From Bacteroidota bacterium (GTDB taxonomy: Bacteria; Bacteroidota; Bacteroidia; Chitinophagales; Chitinophagaceae), in the NCBI GenBank assembly GCA_023429985.1, contig JAEZCV010000002.1, forward strand, positions 1 to 6,609: DNA of 6,609 bases. Direction: 5' to 3'. Below the pieces are notes generated by a model that was not told where the DNA came from, made no database searches, and saw only the letters and a list, made by a program, of their open reading frames with translations. Each line of letters begins with the position of its first letter. Within the stretch, counting starts at the first letter, position 1. Both the position numbers and the translations under genes were made by a program. Below, in pieces: positions 1 through 6,320 of the stretch.

Positions 1-170
1 GGAATGAGAATGACCAGTATTTTCAATCCCGAATCTATAACGGAACTAAGGCTTCCAAACACCATATCCCAACCGCTGAGACTCAGGAAATATTTAAGCC
101 AGGGCATGAAAAAGGCAAGTACCAATACAGCGGCAACGATAATGATCTTGTTTTTGTGGGTGATAGACAT
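1..170 (-). CDS. Small integral membrane protein, N-terminal part (cut by the window edge)
   Basis: This is a minus-strand reading frame that starts with ATG at 170 and stays open to base 1, giving 56 complete codons with no stop. The peptide begins MSITHKNKIIIVAAVLVLAF. A short basic N-tail is followed by a hydrophobic span at about residues 9-28, ending in FFMPWLKYF. A loop with the SLSGWDMVFG motif follows, and a second hydrophobic segment begins at about residue 48 (LKILVILI). The basic N-tail suggests an N-in topology. Small multi-span proteins of unknown role with an 'FFxPW ... SGWD' opening are common in Bacteroidota (recollection, not a search). The frame is also open upstream to an ATG at 275. 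That extension would add 35 residues of low-complexity, non-membrane sequence before the transmembrane span, so I prefer 170. Function is unknown. Confidence 0.72.
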   Translation of the reverse strand, partial: MSITHKNKIIIVAAVLVLAFFMPWLKYFLSLSGWDMVFGSLSSVIDSGLKILVILI

Positions 171-499
171 GATATGAGGTTTTAATGATGAAATCAGGTA
201 ACGGCATAACCTAATTTTCCAGGGCAATAGCAGGATTCTGCTTAAGCATAAGGGGTGGGACCATTTATATTTCATTCCTGAATGAGGATATCAGGGCAGG
301 GAAAATTAAAGGGCGGGTTTCCGCAATAATCGATTCAGGGATATTGTTTGGATAATTCCAGGTGGCAGTACCTGTAATTTGATCTGCAACCGATTAATGT
401 AAAATACAAATTCTTTTTTAAACCATCGGGTTGTAGCGGATTTAGTTTAAGCCTGATGAAAGAGGGTGATTATTTTCTTAATTCAAATGGGAGAGATTA
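171..499. other. Intergenic region, no convincing gene
   Basis: These 329 bases separate the stop of the lipoprotein gene at 500 from the start of the membrane protein gene at 170. I see no coding frame with protein-like composition. The only open stretch is the possible upstream extension of the membrane protein to an ATG at 275. Small inverted repeats are present: TCATTC/GAATGA near 281-294 and CAGGT/ACCTG near 360-375. Neither is followed by a T-run on either strand, so neither makes a good intrinsic terminator. The promoter of the membrane protein gene must lie here unless it is co-transcribed with the cluster upstream. I found no clean TAnnTTTG box of the Bacteroidota type. Confidence 0.5.
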
Positions 500-859
500 T
501 CAGTATTCGGGAGTAAAGAGAATAGTGTCTTCCATTATTTCTATTTCCGTATACTTCTCCATTGACATGCCATTGGAGAAGTAGCCAAATACCTGTGATA
601 TTTTTTCCAACCTTTTTCTAAAATTTATTGAATAGGCACCATCTGTTCTTAACCCGGTCATAGGCAGGTTATATTTTTGTTCTTCTCCCGGTTCCAGTTT
701 TATATACTGTCTTGAAATAGTGTCAGAAGGCCTGAAGAATAATGAATCAATTAATGAACTGCTTTTATTCTTTACAATAAAACGTGCCGTTCCGGTATCC
801 TGGCAGGATAAAAGCGAGAAGGCCATGATAAGTAAACAAAATTTCCGAATTGTTGGCAT
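500..859 (-). CDS. Predicted lipoprotein of unknown function (119 aa)
   Basis: The protein starts MPTIRKFCLLIMAFSLLSCQ, a textbook lipoprotein signal: a basic residue, a hydrophobic core and the lipobox LLSC, with Cys19 as the acylated residue. The mature part is about 100 residues and should be anchored in the inner or outer membrane facing the periplasm. It contains FIVKNKSSSLIDSLFF and KLEPGEEQKYNL, which read as beta-strand-rich, with no domain I recognise. The frame is open to an ATG at 904, but the 15 extra residues would precede the signal peptide and overlap the upstream gene. The ATG at 859 leaves a 16-base gap instead and is the better start. It is the last gene of the minus-strand cluster. 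The lipoprotein call is secure; the function is unknown. Confidence 0.85.
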   Translation of the reverse strand: MPTIRKFCLLIMAFSLLSCQDTGTARFIVKNKSSSLIDSLFFRPSDTISRQYIKLEPGEEQKYNLPMTGLRTDGAYSINFRKRLEKISQVFGYFSNGMSMEKYTEIEIMEDTILFTPEY

Positions 860-875
860 GTCATGAATTATTAAT

Positions 876-1214
876 TCAATAGATCTTTTCCTGGAGAAGG
901 TCACAGACTACATCCATTTCATATTCAGTTTTAATTTCAGAACAACTCTCACGCATCAATCTTCGAAATTCATTAGCAGCTGCAGGAAGTTTATCGCCTG
1001 ATTTTTCCCAGGTATTCTTGTCTGGCCATTGGGCATAACCAATGTATAGTGTATTTCCTACCTTATGAAGCCTGGATCCATAACTCCCTTCAAATTCATA
1101 TATCAGTTTTGTTAGTTCGGTCCATGCTTTAATAAAATCTTTTGCCTTTGCTTCAATGATTTTGAAAGAATAAACTACCGTGAATTTCCCTTCTGGTTTC
1201 ATAATTTTTTCCAT
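876..1214 (-). CDS. Antibiotic biosynthesis monooxygenase (ABM)-like alpha/beta barrel protein
   Basis: This 112-residue protein has the layout of the ABM superfamily (a small ferredoxin-like fold that dimerises into an alpha/beta barrel). A first strand FTVVYSFKII (residues 11-20) is followed by helix DFIKAWTELTKLIYEFEGSYGSRL (26-49), strand NTLYIGYAQWP (54-64) and a final helix and strand ending EIKTEYEMDVVCDLL. The pattern 'EGSxGSRLH ... YxxYAQWP' is typical of a bacterial subgroup of about 100 residues annotated as ABM family proteins. Known members include cofactor-free quinol monooxygenases and heme-degrading enzymes, but many have no known substrate and no catalytic residue can be named here. 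ATG at 1214 is preceded by GGGA; a second ATG at 1202 (MKPEGK) is possible. The upstream gene ends 51 bases away and the lipoprotein starts 16 bases after the stop, so co-transcription is likely. Confidence 0.8.
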   Translation of the reverse strand: MEKIMKPEGKFTVVYSFKIIEAKAKDFIKAWTELTKLIYEFEGSYGSRLHKVGNTLYIGYAQWPDKNTWEKSGDKLPAAANEFRRLMRESCSEIKTEYEMDVVCDLLQEKIY

Positions 1215-1265
1215 ATTCCCTAAGCTGCTATATTATGTAAAAAGAAAAACGTCAACCTGTTAAAT

Positions 1266-2126
1266 CTAGTGTTTTTGATCCATTTTGTAATAGAAGCGCA
1301 TGACTTCCATCTTCCATAACGTCAATACCTGCTGTGCAGATAGGCTTCCATTATTACACCTTACCATTAACCTGTCATGAAATGACCTGACGTATTTAGC
1401 CCGGAAGTTTCCTTTGGCATCTTTTAGTAAAAAATAAAATCCGGCGTCACCGAATTTCTTTCCGGAAGATTCCAGGACCATTTCACCATTTTCTCCTACT
1501 GCCGGCGTCATTAGAACGGTAGCGTTCCCGTTTGGTAGCGGAAAAACTGCTTTTATACATGTCTTTCCTGATGGCAGGGTGCTTATTCCATAAATGCCTG
1601 AATAAACAGGTTGTCCACTTGATTTAATTGACCGTAGCCAGAATGTATACTTTACTACATTATTAACGGGATCTGCAAGGGAGATCAGTTCACTGTTCAA
1701 TTCATCAAAACTTTTAGAGTTTGTTGTGGGAATGTTTAACTGGCGCAATCTGTGGCTGAATAACCTGCTGATCAAAACGCCAAAAAATTTAAATAAAGGA
1801 TTCCATTTTACCTTAAAGTGAAGCGTGTACCTGGAAGTATTTTCATAAAAGTCGATCACCTGCGCGGAAAGAGTGGAGCGTTCAATTTCTGACAGGTTTA
1901 ACGAATTGATAGTAGGAATTAAGCCTGTGGTAATTTCTTCCCGTACAATTATAAGATTTTCTTTTGCTGCCAATTCATTTATGAAATTGTCACCAATAAG
2001 GCAGGGATTTCCAAATGGTCCTATTAACCAGGAGAATTGTGTGGGATCAATTTTCCGCCCACAAATGATCACCCATTGTTGCGTTAACCAGTCCTGAATT
2101 TTTTGCATGGGATAAGCAGACTTCAT
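1266..2126 (-). CDS. Conserved-looking protein of uncharacterised family (286 aa)
   Basis: I cannot assign a function. From the ATG at 2126 the protein has 286 residues, no signal peptide and no clear membrane span, so it is probably cytoplasmic. Segments that look like family signatures are GPFGNP (36-41), DFYENTSRY (92-100), KWNPLF (107-112), HRLRQLNIP (about 125-133), WLRSIKSSGQPVYSGIY (163-179), FPLPNGNATVLM (195-206) and FGDAGFYFL (225-233). I recall proteins with the same 'DFYEHTxRY ... WNPLF ... FPLPNGNATV' order in Actinobacteria and other phyla, always annotated hypothetical; this is memory, not a search. Start choice: the frame extends to an ATG at 2183, which would overlap the upstream gene by 53 bases. 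The ATG at 2126 lies only 4 bases past that gene's TAG, suggesting translational coupling. An ATG at 2108 (MQKIQDWL) is also possible. Confidence 0.75.
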   Translation of the reverse strand: MKSAYPMQKIQDWLTQQWVIICGRKIDPTQFSWLIGPFGNPCLIGDNFINELAAKENLIIVREEITTGLIPTINSLNLSEIERSTLSAQVIDFYENTSRYTLHFKVKWNPLFKFFGVLISRLFSHRLRQLNIPTTNSKSFDELNSELISLADPVNNVVKYTFWLRSIKSSGQPVYSGIYGISTLPSGKTCIKAVFPLPNGNATVLMTPAVGENGEMVLESSGKKFGDAGFYFLLKDAKGNFRAKYVRSFHDRLMVRCNNGSLSAQQVLTLWKMEVMRFYYKMDQKH

Positions 2127-2130
2127 CGCG

Positions 2131-2514
2131 CTATTTGATATACGATTTGGGAATATAACCGGATCTTCCATTCCATTCTCCAAATTCCGAAATAGGCTTA
2201 AATCTTAGCGTAGTAAATTCAAAATGAAAATCTTTCCTTTCTCTTTCCCGCATAGCGTCTATATGTCTTTTTGGAAGAGGAACCTGGCTATGTCCATGAA
2301 CCATATCTGTCATTTCTTTTTGCGATTTCCATATAGAAAAAGTGGAAACCGTTCTTGGAAGCCTGATGGAAGCCAAAGATAAAGTTGTTCCGGGGTGGTC
2401 GCGAACCAGTTTTTCTACTGGTCGGCCCCAGCGAATGAACCTTGGAACTTCTGGCAGTTTCATGCGCGCCAGCGTAACTGCAACCACAGGAGAATTGTTT
2501 TCATCAACTTCCAC
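2131..2514 (-). CDS. CrtA-like (spheroidene monooxygenase-like) alpha/beta barrel protein
   Basis: This 127-residue protein opens with strand VAVTLARM (11-18) and RFIRWGRP (25-32). It then has RTVSTFSIWKSQKEMTDMV (54-72), a His-containing helix HIDAMRERERKDFHFEFTTLRF (84-105) and GEWNGRSGY (112-120). The order 'STFSxWxS ... M ... H ... R ... F/Y xEFTTLRF ... G xWxGR' resembles the conserved C-terminal part of spheroidene monooxygenase CrtA and a larger set of hypothetical relatives, thought to share the dimeric alpha/beta barrel fold. His84 and His97 are possible heme or metal ligands, by inference only. No carotenoid genes are visible, so the carotenoid reaction should not be assumed. The start is GTG at 2514, with AGGGA about 5-9 bases upstream. 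An in-frame stop lies further up and no ATG occurs before residue 18, which already falls inside the conserved part. Its TAG is 4 bases before the next gene. Confidence 0.68.
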   Translation of the reverse strand: MEVDENNSPVVAVTLARMKLPEVPRFIRWGRPVEKLVRDHPGTTLSLASIRLPRTVSTFSIWKSQKEMTDMVHGHSQVPLPKRHIDAMRERERKDFHFEFTTLRFKPISEFGEWNGRSGYIPKSYIK

Positions 2515-2540
2515 GAATTTCCCTGGAACTTTAAAATCAC

Positions 2541-2672
2541 TTATCCTTCCCCATTGTCTTTAAGATAAAAAAGAATTCTGTTTGATGGTGGCCGGGACTT
2601 TTTACGTTTTCCATTAATAGCAGCAGCAATAGAAAGAACAATCAATAAAACTAAAATGATCCAATCTGACAT
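2541..2672 (-). CDS. Single-span small membrane protein (43 aa)
   Basis: A short ORF starts with ATG at 2672 and ends with TAA at 2541-2543. It begins MSDWIILVLLIVLSIAAAIN, a hydrophobic helix at about residues 4-19. A strongly basic stop-transfer patch GKRKKSR follows, then a soluble tail ending FYLKDNGEG. This is the classic shape of a small membrane protein with the basic tail in the cytoplasm. It sits 26 bases upstream of the GTG of the CrtA-like gene, on the same strand. Its ATG overlaps the TGA of a possible upstream ORF (TGATG). The hydrophobic-then-basic pattern is unlikely in random sequence of this size, but there is no homology evidence, so it remains a good candidate and not a certainty. 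Function is unknown. Confidence 0.58.
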   Translation of the reverse strand: MSDWIILVLLIVLSIAAAINGKRKKSRPPSNRILFYLKDNGEG

Positions 2673-2845
2673 CAAAGTAAAGATTTTGCTATGACCGCCA
2701 ACTCAGGCCGCCCAGGGATTAATGAAACTTTAAAAGGCCTGATGAGGATCGAACCTTTGCATTTCAATTGCCCCCCTGCCAGACTTGCGAATTGAGTTCC
2801 AGGCCAAATTACTTCAGTCGAATGATATTTATCCCTTATAGGCAT
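2672..2845 (-). CDS. Possible small protein (57 aa), or C-terminal remnant of a larger gene
   Basis: The frame has ATG at 2845 and TGA at 2672-2674, giving 57 residues that start MPIRDKYHSTEVIWPGTQF. The C-terminal half (GSILIRPFKVSLIPGRPELA) reads like genuine beta-strand-rich protein. The stop overlaps the start of the 43-residue membrane protein as TGATG, an arrangement typical of translationally coupled genes. The frame remains open for about 28 more codons above the ATG (CPEAATCSRDIRNKD and so on) but has no ATG or GTG there. It could therefore also be the decayed end of a longer gene. No domain is recognised. The call rests on composition and the overlap alone. Confidence 0.33.
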   Translation of the reverse strand: MPIRDKYHSTEVIWPGTQFASLAGGQLKCKGSILIRPFKVSLIPGRPELAVIAKSLL

Positions 2846-2959
2846 ATCTTTATTTCTTATATCCCTGCTGCAGGTCGCCGCTTCCGGACACTCACAAGGT
2901 GAAAAGGAAAGAATAGGCTGTAGCCGGGATCAATAATTCACTAACCGTAATTTTAATGT

Positions 2960-3055
2960 ATGTCTAAAAAGAACGCAGAACCCAAAAAGAATAAGCCTAC
3001 CAAAAAGAAAAGCTCCGCACAAAAGAAAGCGGATCCAAAGAAAAAAGCACGCTAA
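2960..3055 (+). CDS. Lysine-rich 31-residue basic mini-protein
   Basis: On the plus strand, an ATG at 2960 opens a 31-codon frame ending in TAA at 3053-3055. The peptide begins MSKKNAEPKKNKPTKKK and ends DPKKKAR. It has 13 lysines and one arginine, with Ala, Pro and Ser between them. It is certainly disordered and very basic, much like the tails of histone H1-like or other nucleic-acid-binding proteins. Binding to DNA or RNA is an inference from charge only. A strong intrinsic terminator begins 15 bases after the stop, which supports this being a transcribed unit of its own. It diverges from the minus-strand cluster, with 114 bases between its ATG and the ATG at 2845 for shared regulation. 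No clear ribosome binding site is visible. Confidence 0.55.
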   Translation: MSKKNAEPKKNKPTKKKSSAQKKADPKKKAR

Positions 3056-3070
3056 GGTAAAATTTCATGG

Positions 3071-3100
3071 AGCCCGGTTCAAACGCCGGGCTTATTTTAT
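3071..3100 (+). terminator. Intrinsic terminator after the lysine-rich mini-gene
   Basis: A perfect 7-bp stem AGCCCGG (3071-3077) pairs with CCGGGCT (3086-3092) around an 8-base loop. It is followed directly by the T-rich tail TATTTTATT. The polarity fits transcription on the plus strand, that is, the end of the 31-codon gene. On the minus strand the hairpin is not followed by a T-run, so it probably does not terminate the large minus-strand gene that ends at 3272. Confidence 0.8.
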
Positions 3101-3133
3101 TGCGAAGACTGGTTTTTATCACCAGGCAAAAAA

Positions 3134-3190
3134 GCTTAGCCACAAAGAATAGCTTTCTCCAACTTAGCGCCTTCGCGTCTTAGCGGCAAA
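3134..3190. repeat. Imperfect octamer repeat patch (dispersed intergenic repeat type)
   Basis: Three 8-base units follow each other at 3162-3185: ACTTAGCG, CCTTCGCG and TCTTAGCG. The pattern CTTAGCnnCAAA occurs twice, at about 3135-3146 (CTTAGCCACAAA) and 3179-3190 (CTTAGCGGCAAA). Short runs of this kind, with units like CTTTGCG or CTTAGCG next to CCACAAAG, are scattered between genes in many Bacteroidota genomes (from memory). It lies in the gap between the plus-strand mini-gene and the end of the large minus-strand gene. Its role is unknown. Confidence 0.6.
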
Positions 3191-3271
3191 AACGGATGAT
3201 GATCTATCGGATATTGAGAATCAGGACACGTAAAATATTCGCGCTCTTTAATAGACCCTATTCCACTATCC

Positions 3272-6079
3272 CTAATTCAATTTTACTACCTTATAACTTT
3301 TCACTTCCCCTGAACCATCCACAAAGCTCACGACATAAGTTCCTGCTGAGAAATGGTTGAATTCATTTATTACAAGACCGCTGATACCCTCTATATTTTT
3401 TAAATAGACCAGCCTTCCCTTTGCATCAAATATTTTGCAATACCTCAAATTCATCTGCGCGGTGATGCCCGATACCGTTAAGGCATCTCTCACAGGCACT
3501 GGATGTAAAACTAAGGTTGGTGTTACGGCTGGTGGCTGCATTGCATTCTTTACAATTATATTACTTACTGCCGTATTTGTGGTGTAACATCCGCTGCCCG
3601 ATGCCCTAACTTCATAAACACCTGTATCCTGGAGATTGTGAAAGACCGTTCCTGTTAATTGCGTGCTTACATTGTTCCTGTAAAGCGTGTAGTTCCAGCC
3701 GGCTAAGGGATTGGTAACGGTAATGCTGAATGGCAATACGTTACCGGCTGGACTTGCCTCAATATGCACAGTGGGCACTTCCTGAGAAATAAGGTTGACG
3801 GTGGTGGTATCGGAATGCACTTGTACCTGCGACATTCCACCACAGGTATTATAATTTCCCGAAACGGTAAGACTCACCTTATCGCCATGCTGTAAAATAT
3901 TACTGCTGAAAACATTTGAATTGCTGCCAATGCTGTTTCCGTTGACCTTCCATTGATATACCGGCTGCTGAACAGTGGTTGTTGCCGTAAAAACAATTTC
4001 ACTTCCCGTGCATACAGGCATAGTTGAATGTGTTACGGTAAGTGTTGGCGCTGCAACAGGAGGTAAAACAGAGATTGCTAAATATGAACTGTCCTTGTCT
4101 TTTTCAATACACTTCTGACTGCTGGTTACTATAACGCTCACCACATCATTATCATTCAGCGATGCGGTTGTAAAACTCTCACCGATTCCGCTTTGCACGC
4201 CATTGATAAACCATTGGTACACCGGATCTGTCCCCCCGTTTTCTGCACTGGCCATAAACGTAGCCTGCTCGCCGGCGCAAAGGGTTGTTGGACCACTCAT
4301 ACTTAGCACAACTGAATCGGGATAATGTTCAAATGCACCTATATCAATGGTTCCATTGAAACGGTGTTTCTGATTCAGATCCACCATCCCTCCCAGCGAA
4401 GTATTATATAAGGCATCATTACCCTGGTTAATTCCAGTACTGCATACCAGTGCAAAATTGCCGGCAGCTGAATCTTTAAATATTGGTTCATGCAAAATAT
4501 TCCCGCCCATATCCATCCCAATATTGCTTAATGATCCACCATCGGCAAAGGTGTTGATGATGGAATTCTGCATGAACAATTTTGTATTGCCCGGCTCCGC
4601 ATAATTAGTTGAATTGTTGATCAGTTGTTTGGGCACATTGAACGTTCCCCAATGTTTGGTGGAAGGCCAGATGATACTGTTCTGAATGTAAAAATGGGCC
4701 ACTGCCCCACTGCCAATGGTATTAATGCCTTCATTAAGGATCATGCGCCAGCCGAGTTTTGTAGAGACTTCGTTCTTAAAAAGCGTTGAGTTAATTAAAT
4801 AAACCGCCGACTTCCTCCCGTTGAATGACTGGTGCGCAATGTTGGTATTCATATTCTGGCAATTGTTGAACAGCACATTGTAGATAAACGTGCTGTCGGT
4901 ACCGGGTTGCTCCGCCGTAATGGCCACGGTGGTACTTTGCGCGGGATGGTAGTAAGAACTGCTGTTATTGATGCGCGTATTCAGAATATAATTTTTGTTT
5001 ATCCTTGTCCTGCTGGACATAACTACGGCCGTATTACCATGACCATAAGGAAGTGAAGGATTGGAATAACCGTTACTGTCAATAACACAATTACTCATAA
5101 AAAAGCGGCTGCTGTCCGCCATATTGGGAAAATAATAAACAGTATTAGATACATTATTATCGCCGAAATAACAGGAGTCCAGGTCAAGCGAAACCACGCC
5201 TTCGGGTATGGTTTGTCCAAGATAAACTGCAGGCGCAAACATGATGATGGCGCCCGTTTGTATTTCAGTATTATTTTTGAATTCGCAGCGGTTCAGACTA
5301 ATGGAAGCCGCATTATTTATCCTGCTCACGCCATTCAACACCACAACATTACCAATGTTATTATAAAACCTGCAGCTGTCTGCCACAATGGTGCTACGGT
5401 TTGCAAAATATTCAGTACCGTGGCGGATGCCGATGGCACCATTATAATTTTCGGTGAAATCACAATTAAAGAAATGAAACATGGCATGACCTGCCATGGG
5501 ATTTATGAAAGCCGCTGCTTGCGAGTTGTATATTGACTTGTTGTTTTTAAAAATTGAGTTGCGAACGAATACACGGCTTTGTGATGTCTCATACATCTGG
5601 CTTTGATTCAGCAAAGCAGTACGACCGTGCGCGTCCCTGATCACGAAACCATCCAGCACCGAACTATCCGCATTATCATAGCGAATCACCACATCGCTGT
5701 ATTGAGCCGAATCGCTAGGATGAACAGCGCCACTTAAGATCGTATGATTATTTATAAGGTCACGCTGCGCCACTGAAGTTTCCGTTCCTGCGAATCCGCC
5801 ATAAAGGTCTATGCGCTTGTTCATGATATAAAATGAAGAATCCCGCGAAGTGGCATGCGGTTTATAAGTTCCCGCAGCTATCCAGAAGGTGGTGTTAGCG
5901 GGAGCCGACCGGATAGCGACCCTGAGCTGATCTCCATTCAAAGCATTAGCCCAGTTACTACCATCCATATTCCCCGCACCGGCAGGACTAACATGAATAA
6001 TATTTTGAGCAAATGAACCGGAAACAAATAGAAATGAAAAAATAAAAACTAAGTAAAGTCTGGTTAGCATGGCCAACAT
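3272..6079 (-). CDS. Secreted beta-helix protein with Ig-like modules and T9SS sorting domain
   Basis: This 935-residue protein starts with a signal peptide (hydrophobic LYLVFIFSFLFVSGSFA, cleavage likely after Ala24). A right-handed parallel beta-helix fills about residues 26-585. It opens with HVSPAGAGNMDGSNWANAL and IAAGTYKP, carries YGGFAGTETS (93-102), and repeats strand-turn units such as NSIFKNN (174-180), DSCRFYNN (234-241), NRCEFKNN (263-270) and DSCYFGDNN (301-309). It closes with GTIDIGAFE (576-584). Two Ig-like modules follow (about 587-672 and 674-764), each with the YQWxxNG signature and a Cys pair, and then a weaker one (about 768-845). The end (about 855-935) is a type A-like T9SS sorting domain: LHPVPVRDALTVSG, KIFDAKGRLVY, FSAGTYVVSFVDG, KSYKVVKLN. 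The protein should cross the outer membrane by T9SS and be released or attached to the surface. No polysaccharide lyase or hydrolase active site is evident, so an adhesin-like or structural role is as likely as an enzymatic one. The start is ATG at 6079; ATG at 6070 would also keep the signal peptide. Confidence 0.9.
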   Translation of the reverse strand: MLAMLTRLYLVFIFSFLFVSGSFAQNIIHVSPAGAGNMDGSNWANALNGDQLRVAIRSAPANTTFWIAAGTYKPHATSRDSSFYIMNKRIDLYGGFAGTETSVAQRDLINNHTILSGAVHPSDSAQYSDVVIRYDNADSSVLDGFVIRDAHGRTALLNQSQMYETSQSRVFVRNSIFKNNKSIYNSQAAAFINPMAGHAMFHFFNCDFTENYNGAIGIRHGTEYFANRSTIVADSCRFYNNIGNVVVLNGVSRINNAASISLNRCEFKNNTEIQTGAIIMFAPAVYLGQTIPEGVVSLDLDSCYFGDNNVSNTVYYFPNMADSSRFFMSNCVIDSNGYSNPSLPYGHGNTAVVMSSRTRINKNYILNTRINNSSSYYHPAQSTTVAITAEQPGTDSTFIYNVLFNNCQNMNTNIAHQSFNGRKSAVYLINSTLFKNEVSTKLGWRMILNEGINTIGSGAVAHFYIQNSIIWPSTKHWGTFNVPKQLINNSTNYAEPGNTKLFMQNSIINTFADGGSLSNIGMDMGGNILHEPIFKDSAAGNFALVCSTGINQGNDALYNTSLGGMVDLNQKHRFNGTIDIGAFEHYPDSVVLSMSGPTTLCAGEQATFMASAENGGTDPVYQWFINGVQSGIGESFTTASLNDNDVVSVIVTSSQKCIEKDKDSSYLAISVLPPVAAPTLTVTHSTMPVCTGSEIVFTATTTVQQPVYQWKVNGNSIGSNSNVFSSNILQHGDKVSLTVSGNYNTCGGMSQVQVHSDTTTVNLISQEVPTVHIEASPAGNVLPFSITVTNPLAGWNYTLYRNNVSTQLTGTVFHNLQDTGVYEVRASGSGCYTTNTAVSNIIVKNAMQPPAVTPTLVLHPVPVRDALTVSGITAQMNLRYCKIFDAKGRLVYLKNIEGISGLVINEFNHFSAGTYVVSFVDGSGEVKSYKVVKLN

Positions 6080-6243
6080 AGCAGTTAATAATGGTTGGTT
6101 AAAAATAAGGAAATAATGTTAGTGGGGATGAGTTGGGAAGTTTCGTTTTTTAGAAGAGAATCATAGTAGAAAAATTCGCCATTCTTGCGAGAGTACTTCT
6201 AAAATATTTTTATGAACCCAACACCTTTGCTACTATTTGGCTT

Positions 6244-6273
6244 TTGTTGCGTCGCACTCTTGTACTGCAACAA
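6244..6273. repeat. Inverted repeat, 7-bp arms
   Basis: TTGTTGC (6244-6250) is the exact reverse complement of GCAACAA (6267-6273), with a 16-base loop. No T-run follows at a proper distance. It could be an RNA hairpin or an operator, or chance. Confidence 0.35.
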
Positions 6274-6302
6274 TTCTATTCTGCAAATTGCAAATAGCCT
6301 AA

Positions 6303-6320
6303 TTGCTTTTCAAAAAGCAA
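6303..6320. repeat. Perfect hairpin, 7-bp stem and 4-base loop
   Basis: TTGCTTT (6303-6309) pairs with AAAGCAA (6314-6320) around the loop TCAA. Downstream of the minus-strand gene ending at 6435 this could be a weak terminator-like hairpin. However, it is AT-rich, lies about 115 bases past the stop, and has no long T-run after it on the minus strand. Confidence 0.35.

Noticed and set aside
2373..2390. TATCTTTG on the minus strand, matching the Bacteroidota -7 consensus TAnnTTTG
   Set aside because: It lies inside the CrtA-like coding region with no TTTG element at the expected upstream distance.
1873..2563. Plus-strand ORFs at 1873-2097 and 2342-2563
   Set aside because: They are antisense shadows of the 286-residue and CrtA-like genes.
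447..2745. GCCTGATG occurring three times (near 450, 2360 and 2737)
   Set aside because: An 8-base match in unrelated contexts, one of them inside a coding region; flanks do not extend the similarity consistently.
2736..2805. tRNA-like segment on the minus strand: GGTTCGATCC T-loop motif and pairing ends GGCCTG/CAGGCC 70 bases apart
   Set aside because: The T-stem has mismatches, there is no recognisable D-arm or anticodon arm, and the stretch lies inside an open reading frame. Probably coincidence, though a tRNA scan would settle it.
3250..3262. AATAG/CTATT hairpin just past the stop of the beta-helix gene
   Set aside because: Only 5 AT-rich base pairs, and no T-run follows on the minus strand, so it is not a credible terminator.
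4832..5536. Plus-strand ORFs at 4832-5056 and 5213-5536
   Set aside because: They lie antisense within the well-supported beta-helix gene and have no protein-like features.
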